From the NCBI RefSeq assembly GCF_001620055.1, contig NZ_LQGY01000054.1, positions 1 to 49,782 on the forward strand: a DNA stretch of 49,782 bases. The letters run 5' to 3'. Shown here in pieces: positions 1 to 7,519 of this stretch. This DNA comes from Agromyces sp. NDB4Y10. GTDB lineage: Bacteria; Actinomycetota; Actinomycetes; Actinomycetales; Microbacteriaceae. The notes beneath the pieces are model-generated. The model was not told where the DNA came from and did not search any database. It worked only from the letters and a program-made list of their open reading frames with translations. Within the stretch, counting starts at the first letter, position 1. Each line of letters starts with the position of its first letter. The position numbers and the translations under genes are program-made.

Positions 1-503
1 GCCGGCGCCGCGGCATCCGTCACCCCCAGCACGGTGCGGGCCCGGGCCACGTGACCGGGGTCGCCGATGATGGCGTAGCGCGTCGCGAGCACCTGCATGA
101 CCGAGGTGAAGTCGCGGCGGCGGCGGTTCAGGGAGTACGACACGACGCTGAAGATCATGCCGAAGCCCGCGCCGATGAGGATGGCGGCGCCGAGCACGCC
201 GAGCGACGTGCCGGTCGGCGAGAAGATGAACAGCAGGAGCCCGAGGAACGTGCCGAACCAGGCTCCGGAGAGGGCGCCGGCGCCGGCCGCGCGGCCCCAC
301 GTGAGCTTGCCCGTGATGCGCTCGACCGTGGTGAGGTCGTGCCCGACGATCGAGAGTTCCTTCACGGGGAACTCGGCCTTGGCGAGCTTGTCGACCGCGG
401 CCTGCGCCTCTTGGTAGGTCTCGTAGCTCGCGATCGTCTCGCCCTTGGGCAGCGTCGGGTAGGCGCGGCCGAGTCGGCCGCCGAACGGGCTCTGCGTGCT
501 CAC
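1..503 (-). CDS. General-stress-type membrane protein, partial (C-terminus beyond window edge)
   Basis: About 167 residues are visible and no stop is reached before base 1. The start is GTG at 503 with a purine-rich GGGAGA upstream. Residues 22-62 (ETIASYETYQEAQAAVDKL) resemble the soluble domain of general stress protein 17M/YflT-type proteins, which is annotated in many actinobacterial membrane proteins. Two hydrophobic segments follow at about 76-96 and 100-123, rich in Gly and Ala, then a basic stretch (NRRRR) and a second soluble part. It is divergent from the MgtE-like gene at 570 with only 66 bases between them. The function of these proteins is not established; a role in membrane stress is inferred from the family name only. 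Confidence 0.75.
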   Translation of the reverse strand, partial: MSTQSPFGGRLGRAYPTLPKGETIASYETYQEAQAAVDKLAKAEFPVKELSIVGHDLTTVERITGKLTWGRAAGAGALSGAWFGTFLGLLLFIFSPTGTSLGVLGAAILIGAGFGMIFSVVSYSLNRRRRDFTSVMQVLATRYAIIGDPGHVARARTVLGVTDAAAP

Positions 504-557
504 CCGGCCATTCTCCCATGCGGCCGCCTCGGCGGGCCGGAAGGGAGGCCCCCGGGG

Positions 558-563
558 TAAGTT
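558..563 (+). promoter_or_regulatory. -10 box (TAAGTT) six bases before a GTG start; predicted leaderless promoter
   Basis: TAAGTT is followed by six bases and then the GTG at 570. Transcription starting about seven bases after the box would begin on the start codon, so the mRNA is probably leaderless. No Shine-Dalgarno sequence is needed. Confidence 0.5.
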
Positions 564-569
564 GGGGGT

Positions 570-1904
570 GTGAGCGCCACGAGAGTCTTCGTCGCCCGAC
601 TCGCCGGGTGCCCCGTCTTCGACCCCGCGGGCGACCGGGTGGGCAAGGTGCGCGACGTCCTCGTCGTGTACCGCAAGTCCGACCCGCCGCGCGTCGTCGG
701 CCTGATCGTCGAGATCCCCGGCAAGCGCCGCGTCTTCGTCTCGATCGGGCGCGTCACCTCGATCGGCGGCGGGCAGATCATCACCACCGGGCTCATCAAC
801 CTGCGCCGCTTCGAGCAGCGCGGCGGCGAGGTGCGCGTGATCGCCGAGATGCTCGGCCGCAAGGTGGCGTTCAACGACGGCTCCGGCACGGCCACCATCG
901 AGGATGTCGCGATCGAGGAACGCGACCAGGGCGAGTGGGAGGTCGACCAGCTGTTCGTCCGCCGCCCGAAGACGAGCGCGTCGCCGTTCGCCAAGGGGCC
1001 GTCGGCCTACGTGACGTGGCGCGAGGTCCGCGAGCTGACCGCCGCGGGCGAAGCGCAGTCGGCCGAACAGCTCATCGCGACGTACTCCGAGCTGAAGCCC
1101 GCCGACCTCGCGAGCACGCTGCTCGACCTGCCGCCTCGCCGCCGGCAGGAGGTCGCGGCCGAACTGCCCGACGACCGGCTCGCCGACGTGCTGGAGGAGA
1201 TGCCGGAGGCCGACCAGGTCGACATCCTCGCCAAGCTCGGCGACGACCGCGCCGCCGACGTGCTCGACCACATGTCGCCCGACGACGCCGCCGACCTCAT
1301 CGCGCAGCTCCCCGAGGAGCGCGGAGAGCACCTCCTCGAGCTCATGGAGCCCGAGGAGGCCGAGGACGTCCGGTTCCTCCTGTCGTACGGGCCCGACACC
1401 GCGGGCGGGCTCATGACCACCGAGCCGATCATCGTGTCGGCGGATGCCACGGTCGCCGAGGGCCTCGCGCTGATCCGCCGGCACGACCTGCCGCCGGCCC
1501 TCGGCGCGGCGGTCTGCGTGACGCTCCCGCCCTACGAGCCGCCGACCGGCCGGTTCCTCGGCATCGTGCACTTCCAGCGGATGCTGCGCTACCCGCCGCA
1601 CGAGCGGCTGGGCTCGCTCATCGACCAGGGCCTCGAGCCCGTGACCGCCGACACGTCGGCGGCCGAGGTCAGTCGCATCCTCGCCAGCTACGACCTCGTG
1701 TCGGTGCCCGTCGTCGACGAGAAGCACCGCCTCGTGGGCGTCGTCACCATCGACGACGTGCTCGACTACCTGCTGCCCGATGACTGGCGAAGTCATCCCG
1801 ACTCCGAGTCGGAGGTGACCAGACGCGCGACCGCCCGCGCCCAGCTCGCCACCGGCAGTATCCCGATCGCACCCGGAAGGAGGGCAGGAGATGGCACGCG
1901 CTGA
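570..1904 (+). CDS. Soluble MgtE N-domain/CBS-pair protein (magnesium sensor-like, no transmembrane domain)
   Basis: The protein has 444 residues. Residues 1-100 look like a PRC-barrel-type beta domain (VGKVRDVLVVYRK). Residues about 150-275 match the helical MgtE N-domain, with repeated acidic DDRAADVLDHMSPDDAADLI-like units. Residues about 275-400 form a CBS pair (TAGGLMTTEPIIV; VPVVDEKHRLVGVVTIDDVLDYLL). Full MgtE channels continue into five transmembrane helices; here the protein ends after the CBS pair. In MgtE these two domains sense Mg2+ and gate the pore, so a cytosolic sensing or gating partner is the likely role. The next gene, a two-helix DUF1003 protein, overlaps it by 14 bases, which suggests the two products work together. 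Confidence 0.85.
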   Translation: MSATRVFVARLAGCPVFDPAGDRVGKVRDVLVVYRKSDPPRVVGLIVEIPGKRRVFVSIGRVTSIGGGQIITTGLINLRRFEQRGGEVRVIAEMLGRKVAFNDGSGTATIEDVAIEERDQGEWEVDQLFVRRPKTSASPFAKGPSAYVTWREVRELTAAGEAQSAEQLIATYSELKPADLASTLLDLPPRRRQEVAAELPDDRLADVLEEMPEADQVDILAKLGDDRAADVLDHMSPDDAADLIAQLPEERGEHLLELMEPEEAEDVRFLLSYGPDTAGGLMTTEPIIVSADATVAEGLALIRRHDLPPALGAAVCVTLPPYEPPTGRFLGIVHFQRMLRYPPHERLGSLIDQGLEPVTADTSAAEVSRILASYDLVSVPVVDEKHRLVGVVTIDDVLDYLLPDDWRSHPDSESEVTRRATARAQLATGSIPIAPGRRAGDGTR

Positions 1905-2412
1905 CGGCGACGACCGACGGTTCGACACCCCGAAGGGCCTCGGCCGCTCGGGCTCTCCCCTGCGACTGTCCGGTGACCGCGACCGGTTCGGCCGGTTCAC
2001 CGAGGTCGTCGCGCGGGGCATGGGCACGCCGTGGTTCCTGCTGGGCCTCACGGTGTTCGTCGCCGCCTGGATGCTCTGGAACACCCTCGCCCCGGCGAAC
2101 CTCCAGTTCGACCGGGCCGACTACGGCTTCATCGCGCTGACCCTGATGCTCTCGCTGCAGGCGTCGTACGCGGCGCCGCTCATCCTGCTCGCGCAGAACC
2201 GCCAGGACGACCGCGACCGCGTGCAGATCGAGCAGGACCGCCAGCGCGCGGAACGCAACCTGGCCGACACCGAGTACCTCGCGCGCGAGGTGGTCGCGCT
2301 CCGCATCGCCGTGCGCGACCTCGCGTCGAAGGACTTCATCCGGCAGGAGCTGCGGCAGGTGCTCGACGAGCTGGACCGCCGCGACGACGAGGACGCCGCG
2401 AATGGGTCCTGA
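1891..2412 (+). CDS. DUF1003 family membrane protein
   Basis: The protein has 173 residues. The DUF1003 signature (RFGRFTEVVARGMGTPWFLLG) spans 32-52, followed by two transmembrane helices at about 47-66 and 79-101. A highly charged, coiled-coil-like cytosolic tail follows (RQDDRDRVQIEQDRQRAER). The ATG at 1891 lies inside the end of the MgtE-like gene and is preceded by GGAAGG and AGGAG, so translation is coupled. The gene also overlaps mrp by 11 bases. DUF1003 has no agreed biochemical function; the fixed pairing with a soluble MgtE sensor suggests a role in ion transport or its control (inference). Confidence 0.85.
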   Translation: MARADGDDRRFDTPKGLGRSGSPLRLSGDRDRFGRFTEVVARGMGTPWFLLGLTVFVAAWMLWNTLAPANLQFDRADYGFIALTLMLSLQASYAAPLILLAQNRQDDRDRVQIEQDRQRAERNLADTEYLAREVVALRIAVRDLASKDFIRQELRQVLDELDRRDDEDAANGS

Positions 2413-3610
2413 CCGGTCGAGAGCGACGGACTCGGACGCCTCGCGGTCGCCTGCGGAGGTCGAAGCCGCCGTCCGCGCCGCCCTCGCGGGGGTCATCGAT
2501 CCCGAGATCCGGAAGCCCATCACCGAGCTCGACATGGTCGAGGCGGTGGCCGCGACCGCGAACGGGGTCGACGTCGACATCCGCCTGACCATCGTGGGCT
2601 GCCCCGCGTCGGACCGCATCGAGCGCGACGTGCGCCTCGCGGCCGAGCAGGTCGTGGGGCCGGGCAACGCGGTGGTGCGCCTCGGCGTCATGACGCCGGA
2701 GCAGCGGCAGGCCCTGACCGAGCGGCTCCGCGGCGGGCGGGGGGCCCGCGGCAACCCGTTCGGGCCGGGCACGCTCACGCGCGTGATCGCGGTGACGAGC
2801 GGCAAGGGCGGGGTCGGCAAGTCCACCCTGACCGCGAACCTCGCCGTCGCCCTCGCCGCGCGCGGCCTCTCGGTGGGGATCGTCGACGCCGACGTGCACG
2901 GCTTCTCGATCCCCGGTCTCCTCGGGCTCGTCGACGAGCACGGCAACGCGCCCCGGCCGACGCGGGTCGACGACATGATCCTCCCGCCGGTGGCGCACGG
3001 GGTGAAGGTGATCTCGATCGGCATGTTCGTCGAGCCCACCAGCCCGGGCGGGCGCGGTTCGTCGGTCGCCGTCGCGTGGCGCGGGCCGATGCTGCACCGC
3101 ACGCTGCAGCAGTTCCTCACCGACGTGTACTTCGGCGACCTCGACGTGCTCCTGCTCGACCTGCCCCCGGGCACCGGCGACGTCGCGATCTCGCTCGGCC
3201 AGCTCCTGCCGAACGCCGAGGTCGTCGTGGTGACGACGCCCCAGCCCGCGGCGGCGGATGTCGCCGAGCGCTCGGGCCTCGTGGCCCGACAGACCGGCCA
3301 GCGCGTGGTCGGCGTGGTCGAGAACATGGCCGGCTTCGCCCAGCCCGACGGCTCCGTGCTCGACCTCTTCGGCGAGGGCGGCGGGGCCGAGGTGGCGCGC
3401 CGCCTCTCGGAGGGCGTCGACGAGGCGGTGCCGCTCCTGGCCTCGGTACCGCTCAGCGTGGGGCTCCGTCGCGGCGGCGACGACGGGGTGCCCGTGGTCC
3501 TCGCGGAACCCGACGACCCGGCCGCGCGCGCGATCGAACAGGTCGCCGAGACGCTCGCCCGGCGTCCGCGCTCGCTGGCCGGCCGGCCGCTCGACATCCG
3601 GGTGCGGTGA
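2402..3610 (+). CDS. mrp: Mrp/NBP35-type P-loop ATPase (iron-sulfur carrier family)
   Basis: The protein has 402 residues. An N-terminal MIP18/DUF59 domain (about 15-105, with Cys67 in GCPAS) precedes a deviant Walker A motif GKGGVGKST at 134-142 and a MinD/Mrp fold (DADVHGFSIP, DLPPGTGD). Family members carry or transfer Fe-S clusters in the cytosol. The C-terminal CPxC motif that binds the bridging cluster in many Mrp proteins is absent: the segment reads ENMAGFAQPDGSVLDLFGEGG. My recollection is that actinobacterial Mrp proteins commonly lack it. It is translationally coupled on both sides, to the DUF1003 gene and the lipoprotein gene. Confidence 0.9.
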   Translation: MGPDRSRATDSDASRSPAEVEAAVRAALAGVIDPEIRKPITELDMVEAVAATANGVDVDIRLTIVGCPASDRIERDVRLAAEQVVGPGNAVVRLGVMTPEQRQALTERLRGGRGARGNPFGPGTLTRVIAVTSGKGGVGKSTLTANLAVALAARGLSVGIVDADVHGFSIPGLLGLVDEHGNAPRPTRVDDMILPPVAHGVKVISIGMFVEPTSPGGRGSSVAVAWRGPMLHRTLQQFLTDVYFGDLDVLLLDLPPGTGDVAISLGQLLPNAEVVVVTTPQPAAADVAERSGLVARQTGQRVVGVVENMAGFAQPDGSVLDLFGEGGGAEVARRLSEGVDEAVPLLASVPLSVGLRRGGDDGVPVVLAEPDDPAARAIEQVAETLARRPRSLAGRPLDIRVR

Positions 3611-4512
3611 GGCGGATGCCGCGGGCACGACGGGCCGGCGCGGATGCGCTCGCGGTCGTCGTGGCGGCGCTGGTGCTCACCGGATGCGCCGCCGGGGCAA
3701 GCGTGCCGAGCGACGCCGGTCCCGAGGCGGTCGACGGGACGATCCGGGGCCTGTCGGTGGAGGTCCGCCAGGGTCGGTTCGACGTGCCCGACCGCGTGCT
3801 CGTGGTGTCGTTCGCGAACGACGGCGAGGAGCGCCTCGTGATCGACCGGGCCGAGGTGGTCTCCCCCGCACTCGAGCCGGGGATGACGCGCTCGCGACCG
3901 ATCGAGCTCGATCCGGGCGACCGGCTCGACGCCCGGTTCCCGCTCACCGTGAGCGTGTGCGACGCCGCCCCCGAAACGACGGTCGACGTGCTCGTCCGAC
4001 GCGGACCGGACGTCGACGCCGACGACGGGCTGCGCGCCGCGCTGGTGCCGAGCGATCCCTACGACACCATGGCCCGCATCAACGACCGCGACTGCCTCGC
4101 CGACTCCGTGGCGGCCGCGGCCTCGATCGTGCTGCCGGACCGCCTGCGCACGACCGGCGAAGGCACGGACGCGCGAGCGGTCATCGACGTCGGCGTCGAG
4201 CCCGCGGCATCCGGCGACCTCGCGCTCGAGATCACGCAGGTACTCGGCACGACGCTCATCGGCTCGGAGGCGGGCGGGGCGTGGCCGGTCGGCCTCGACG
4301 TCGCGGCCGGCGACTCGGCGACCACCGTCGAGCTCCCCGTGCGACCCGCCCGTTGCGACGCGCACGCCATCGCGGACGACAAGCGCGGCACCATCCTGCC
4401 CTTCGAGGTGCGCACGTCCGACGGTCGGTCGGGCGTGCTCGAGCTGCCCTCCGGCGACGCGCTGAAGGCCGACCTGTACGCCTACTACGCCGAGCGCTGC
4501 GGCCTAGACTGA
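3607..4512 (+). CDS. Predicted lipoprotein, function unknown
   Basis: The protein has 301 residues. The GTG at 3607 forms a GTGA overlap with the mrp stop, which decides this start over the ATG at 3616. A basic N-terminus, a hydrophobic stretch (ADALAVVVAALVLTG) and Cys27 in LTGC form a signal peptide with a lipobox, so the product is probably anchored to the outer face of the membrane. The rest is rich in Asp, Val and Thr and looks like beta-rich extracellular domains (FDVPDRVLVVSFANDGEERLV). I recognise no enzymatic motif. Its last bases carry the promoter of the following dehydrogenase gene. Confidence 0.75.
   Translation: MRRMPRARRAGADALAVVVAALVLTGCAAGASVPSDAGPEAVDGTIRGLSVEVRQGRFDVPDRVLVVSFANDGEERLVIDRAEVVSPALEPGMTRSRPIELDPGDRLDARFPLTVSVCDAAPETTVDVLVRRGPDVDADDGLRAALVPSDPYDTMARINDRDCLADSVAAAASIVLPDRLRTTGEGTDARAVIDVGVEPAASGDLALEITQVLGTTLIGSEAGGAWPVGLDVAAGDSATTVELPVRPARCDAHAIADDKRGTILPFEVRTSDGRSGVLELPSGDALKADLYAYYAERCGLD
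4505..4510 (+). promoter_or_regulatory. -10 box (TAGACT) six bases before a GTG start; predicted leaderless promoter
   Basis: TAGACT overlaps the final codons of the upstream lipoprotein gene and is followed by six bases and the GTG at 4517. This predicts that the dehydrogenase is transcribed separately, without a leader. Confidence 0.55.
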
Positions 4513-4516
4513 CCGC

Positions 4517-6076
4517 GTGTCCATCGCCCCTGCCCGTACACCCGTCCGCTCCTCGGTCGATGCCCTGACCGCCGACCTCGTCGCCTCCACCGGACGGACC
4601 GTCCCGATCCCGTCCCCGGCGACGGGCGAGCCCATCTCGGACCTCCCGCGGTCGAGCGCGGACGACGTGCGCGGCGCCGTCTCGCGGGCCAGGCTCGCGC
4701 AACTGGCGTGGGCGCGACTCGGCTTCGCCGAGCGGCGGCGGGTCCTGCTCCGGGCGCACGACCTCCTCCTCGACCGCCGCGAGGAGCTGCTCGACCTCAC
4801 CCAGCTCGAGAGCGGCAAGACCCGAGGGCAGGCCTTCGAGGAGGTCTTCCAGGCGGCATCCGTCACGCGCTGGAACGCCCTGATGGCGCGCCGGGTGCTC
4901 GGCGGGGGCCGGCGTCGGTCGGGCATCCCGCTCGTGCTCTCGACGCGGGTGCGCTACCGCCCCAAGGGCGTGGTCGGCGTGATCACCCCGTGGAACTACG
5001 CCGTGAGCCTCGCCGCGATGGACGTCGTGCCCGCCCTCGCCGCAGGCTGCGCCGTCGTGCAGAAGGCCGACGACCAGGGCGCGCTTTCAGTGCTCGCCCT
5101 GCGTCGCGCCTTCATCGACGCGGGCCTGCCCGAGGCGGTCTGGGCGGTCGTCGCGGGAGATCCCGGCGAGGCCGGCGAGGCGCTCACCGACGAGGTCGAC
5201 TACATCTGCTTCACCGGCTCGACGGCGACCGGGCGACGCATCGCCGAGAAGGCCGGGCGGCGACTCGTCGGCGCCTCGCTCGAGCTCGGCGGCAAGAACG
5301 CCCTCATCGTCCTCGACGACGTCGACGTCGAGCAGGCCGCAGCGGATGCCGCGCACGCGTGCTTCTCGTCGATGGGACAGCTGTGCGTCTCGATCGAGCG
5401 CATCTACGTGCACCGTCGCGTCGCCGAGCCGTTCACCGCGGCACTCGTCGCGCGCCTGTCCGATCCCCGGATCGGATCGGGTCTCGACCACGACGCCGAC
5501 TACGGCAGCCTCGCGACCGAGTCGCAGCTGCAGCGCGTGCGTTCCCACCTCGACGACGCCGTCGCCAAGGGCGCGCGGGTCGTGGTCGGCGGACGCGCGC
5601 GACCCGACATCGGGCCGTGGGCCTTCGAGCCGACGATCCTCGCCGACGTGACGCCCGACACGCGCGCCGCGAACGAGGAGACGTTCGGCGCGATCGCGAG
5701 CATCGCCGTGGTCGACGATGAGACCGAGGCCGTGCTCCTCGCGAACGAGTCGGAGTACGGCCTGAACGCCTCGGTGCTCACGGGCTCCACGCGCCACGGG
5801 CTCCGCCTCGCCCACGAGATCGACGCCGGCAGCGTCAACGTCAACGAGGGCTACCGCGGCAGCTTCGGGTCGGTCGACGCGCCCATGGGCGGCCTGAAGG
5901 AGTCCGGGATCGGACGCCGGAACGGCGTGGAGGGGCTCCGGCGGTTCGTCGACCCGGTGACCATCTCGATCAATCGGCGGCTGATCCCCCTGCCGCACAC
6001 CGGTCGCGAGTACGCCCGGCTCGTCGGCCCGCTCGTGCTGCTCGCGCGCGTGCTCCGGGCGATCCGGCGCGCCTGA
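4517..6076 (+). CDS. gabD2: Succinic-semialdehyde dehydrogenase, GabD2-like
   Basis: The 519-residue aldehyde dehydrogenase is predicted to oxidise succinic semialdehyde to succinate with NAD(P)+ in the cytosol. Visible motifs are the cofactor-binding ITPWN at 156-160, FTGST at 232-236, the general base Glu256 in LELGGK, and the catalytic Cys290 in GQLC. The Lys183-Ala-Asp-Asp segment replaces the KPS seen in many relatives. The length and the C-terminal extension after the catalytic fold match mycobacterial GabD2 (about 518 residues) rather than shorter GabD1 enzymes. No GABA transaminase gene is next to it. Substrate preference is inferred from family resemblance. Confidence 0.8.
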   Translation: MSIAPARTPVRSSVDALTADLVASTGRTVPIPSPATGEPISDLPRSSADDVRGAVSRARLAQLAWARLGFAERRRVLLRAHDLLLDRREELLDLTQLESGKTRGQAFEEVFQAASVTRWNALMARRVLGGGRRRSGIPLVLSTRVRYRPKGVVGVITPWNYAVSLAAMDVVPALAAGCAVVQKADDQGALSVLALRRAFIDAGLPEAVWAVVAGDPGEAGEALTDEVDYICFTGSTATGRRIAEKAGRRLVGASLELGGKNALIVLDDVDVEQAAADAAHACFSSMGQLCVSIERIYVHRRVAEPFTAALVARLSDPRIGSGLDHDADYGSLATESQLQRVRSHLDDAVAKGARVVVGGRARPDIGPWAFEPTILADVTPDTRAANEETFGAIASIAVVDDETEAVLLANESEYGLNASVLTGSTRHGLRLAHEIDAGSVNVNEGYRGSFGSVDAPMGGLKESGIGRRNGVEGLRRFVDPVTISINRRLIPLPHTGREYARLVGPLVLLARVLRAIRRA

Positions 6077-6106
6077 CGGCGACGAGGTCGGCCGGATGGG
6101 CCTCGT

Positions 6107-6496
6107 TCAGGTGGCCTCGGAGTCGAACGGGGCGCCCTCGCCCACCGCGAGCGTCTCGCGCTTGCGCTTGCGCTGCAGGTAGGCGGAGTTCTCGTTGACG
6201 GCCGCCCGCGCGACGACGGGCTTCTGCGGTTCGGCGAACGGGTCGACCTCGGTCAGTGCCTCGCGGATGATGCGACGCGGGTCGTACTGCCGCGGGTCGA
6301 GCTTCTGCCAGTCGACGTCGTCGAACTCCGGACCCATCTCCTGGCGCATGCGGTCCTTCGCCCCGTTGGCGAGGTCGCGGAGCGAACGGACCATGCGGCC
6401 GAGCTGCGCGGCGTAGTGCGGCAGGCGTTCGGGGCCGAGCAGGAAGACGGCGATCACCCCGATGATGAGGAGTTTGTCGAAGGTGAGGCCGCCCAT
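6107..6496 (-). CDS. tatB: Sec-independent translocase protein TatB
   Basis: The 129-residue protein has one N-terminal transmembrane helix (about 7-20), the Gly21-Pro22 hinge (LGPERLP), and an amphipathic helix (LGRMVRSLRDLANGAKDRM), followed by a long polar tail. TatB recognises twin-arginine signal peptides together with TatC in the membrane. Asp7 sits about where E. coli TatB has its conserved membrane acid. The segment DDVDWQKLDPRQYDPRRIIREAL is typical of actinobacterial TatB. The start is the ATG at 6496; no ribosome binding site is visible and a -10 box lies seven bases upstream. No tatA or tatC is nearby. Confidence 0.9.
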   Translation of the reverse strand: MGGLTFDKLLIIGVIAVFLLGPERLPHYAAQLGRMVRSLRDLANGAKDRMRQEMGPEFDDVDWQKLDPRQYDPRRIIREALTEVDPFAEPQKPVVARAAVNENSAYLQRKRKRETLAVGEGAPFDSEAT

Positions 6497-6503
6497 GTCG
6501 TCA

Positions 6504-6509
6504 AGGATA
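6504..6509 (-). promoter_or_regulatory. -10 box (TATCCT) seven bases before tatB; predicted leaderless promoter
   Basis: Read on the minus strand, TATCCT is followed by TGACGAC and the tatB ATG. The spacing places the first transcribed base at or next to the start codon. Confidence 0.5.
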
Positions 6510-6549
6510 GTGGGCGGCGAGGCGTGCAGGGCCATCTCCGGACGGCCCC

Positions 6550-6555
6550 TAGGCT
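6550..6555 (+). promoter_or_regulatory. -10 box (TAGGCT) upstream of the O-methyltransferase gene
   Basis: TAGGCT lies 31 bases before the GTG at 6587, leaving a short leader that holds the GGGAG ribosome binding site at 6575-6579. The tatB promoter lies about 40 bases away on the other strand. Confidence 0.45.
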
Positions 6556-6586
6556 TGGGGGTCGAGAGAACCCCGGGAGCCGCCAC

Positions 6587-7219
6587 GTGTCCGAACACGA
6601 CTTGAACTGGAAGTACGTCGACGAGTCGGTCGTCGAATCCGAGTCGATCGCGAAGGCCCGTCAGCAGTCCCTCGAGCTCGGCGTCGAGCCGGTGTCGCCG
6701 GCCGTCGGAGCGCAGCTCGCGGTGATCGCCGCGGCGGCCGGCGCTCGCGCGATCATCGAGGTCGGCACGGGTGTGGGCGTGTCCGGGCTCTGCATGCTGC
6801 AGGCGGCCCGCGGCGCGCACCTCACGTCGATCGACACCGAGACGGAGTACCAGCAGCACGCGCGCGAGCACTTCACCGAAGCGGGCATCGCGCCGGCGCG
6901 GGTGCGCCTCATCGCAGGCCGCGCGAGCGAGGTGCTGCCCCGCATGAACGAGCGCTCGTACGACATCGTGTTCGTCGACGCCGACGCGCCGTCGGTCATC
7001 GAGTACGTCGAGCACGGGCTCCGCCTGGCGAAGCCCGGGGGCAGCGTGCTCGTGGCGCGAGCGCTGTGGAAGGGGCGGGTGGCCGACCCGGCGCGGCGGG
7101 ACGACGCGGCGACGGCGTTCCGCGGACTCATCTCGGAGCTCGCGGCCTCATCCGCCGTCGTCACCGCCATCTCGCCGGCCGGGGACGGCCTGCTGCAGAT
7201 CGTGAAGCTGGGCGCCTGA
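6587..7219 (+). CDS. Class I SAM-dependent O-methyltransferase
   Basis: The protein has 210 residues and belongs to the catechol/caffeoyl-CoA O-methyltransferase-like family (methyltransferase type 3). The SAM-binding glycine motif is IIEVGTGVGVSG at 56-67, followed by the acidic IDTETEYQ that contacts the ribose and by the metal-site-like FVDADAPS. GTG at 6587 with GGGAG upstream is chosen because the open frame further upstream runs into tatB sequence. It is divergent from tatB, an arrangement I recall as common in actinobacteria. The methylated substrate cannot be told from the sequence. Confidence 0.8.
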   Translation: MSEHDLNWKYVDESVVESESIAKARQQSLELGVEPVSPAVGAQLAVIAAAAGARAIIEVGTGVGVSGLCMLQAARGAHLTSIDTETEYQQHAREHFTEAGIAPARVRLIAGRASEVLPRMNERSYDIVFVDADAPSVIEYVEHGLRLAKPGGSVLVARALWKGRVADPARRDDAATAFRGLISELAASSAVVTAISPAGDGLLQIVKLGA

Positions 7220-7221
7220 GG

Positions 7222-7395
7222 TCAGGCCGCGTTCACGACGCCGCCGAGGACGTCGTAGAGCTCCTTGGCCTCAGCGTCGTTCACCGAGACGACGAGACGA
7301 CCGCCACCCTCGAGGGGCACGCGCACGATGATGAGGCGCCCCTCCTTCACAGCCTCCATCGGTCCGTCTCCAGTGCGTGGCTTCATAGCCGCCAT
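7222..7395 (-). CDS. DUF3117 family small protein
   Basis: This 57-residue protein begins MAAMKPRTGDGPMEAVKEG and continues with RVPLEGGGRLVVSVNDAEA, the almost invariant core of DUF3117, a family restricted to actinobacteria. The start is the ATG at 7395, preceded by AAAGGGG. It converges on the methyltransferase gene with only two bases between the stops. The molecular function is unknown; the extreme conservation of the first half suggests an essential interaction surface. Confidence 0.9.
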   Translation of the reverse strand: MAAMKPRTGDGPMEAVKEGRLIIVRVPLEGGGRLVVSVNDAEAKELYDVLGGVVNAA

Positions 7396-7424
7396 TGAGC
7401 TACCCCTTTCGTGGCTGAACCTCC

Positions 7425-7430
7425 ATTATC
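7425..7430 (-). promoter_or_regulatory. -10 box (GATAAT) for the DUF3117 gene
   Basis: On the minus strand GATAAT lies 29 bases before the ATG at 7395. It is close to the sigma70-type consensus and stands out in this GC-rich sequence. The -35 region is poorly defined. The leader carries the AAAGGGG ribosome binding site. Confidence 0.5.
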
Positions 7431-7519
7431 CCGCACCGTGCTGTCCGCCGGGAAATCCTCTCCGGTTGTGTCCGGCCGGTTGCGGGTCCGTTCACGCGGC
7501 GTCCGCGCCTCGTTCACGA

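Noticed and set aside
1744..4365. Long open frame on the minus strand (about 870 codons)
   Set aside because: It runs antisense to well-identified genes (MgtE-like, DUF1003, mrp, lipoprotein). Its Arg-, Ala- and Pro-rich translation is what GC-rich codons give in a shadow frame.
6079..6106. GACGAGG/CCTCGTT hairpin between gabD2 and tatB as shared terminator
   Set aside because: Seven pairs including one G-U, with a long loop; suggestive by position only.
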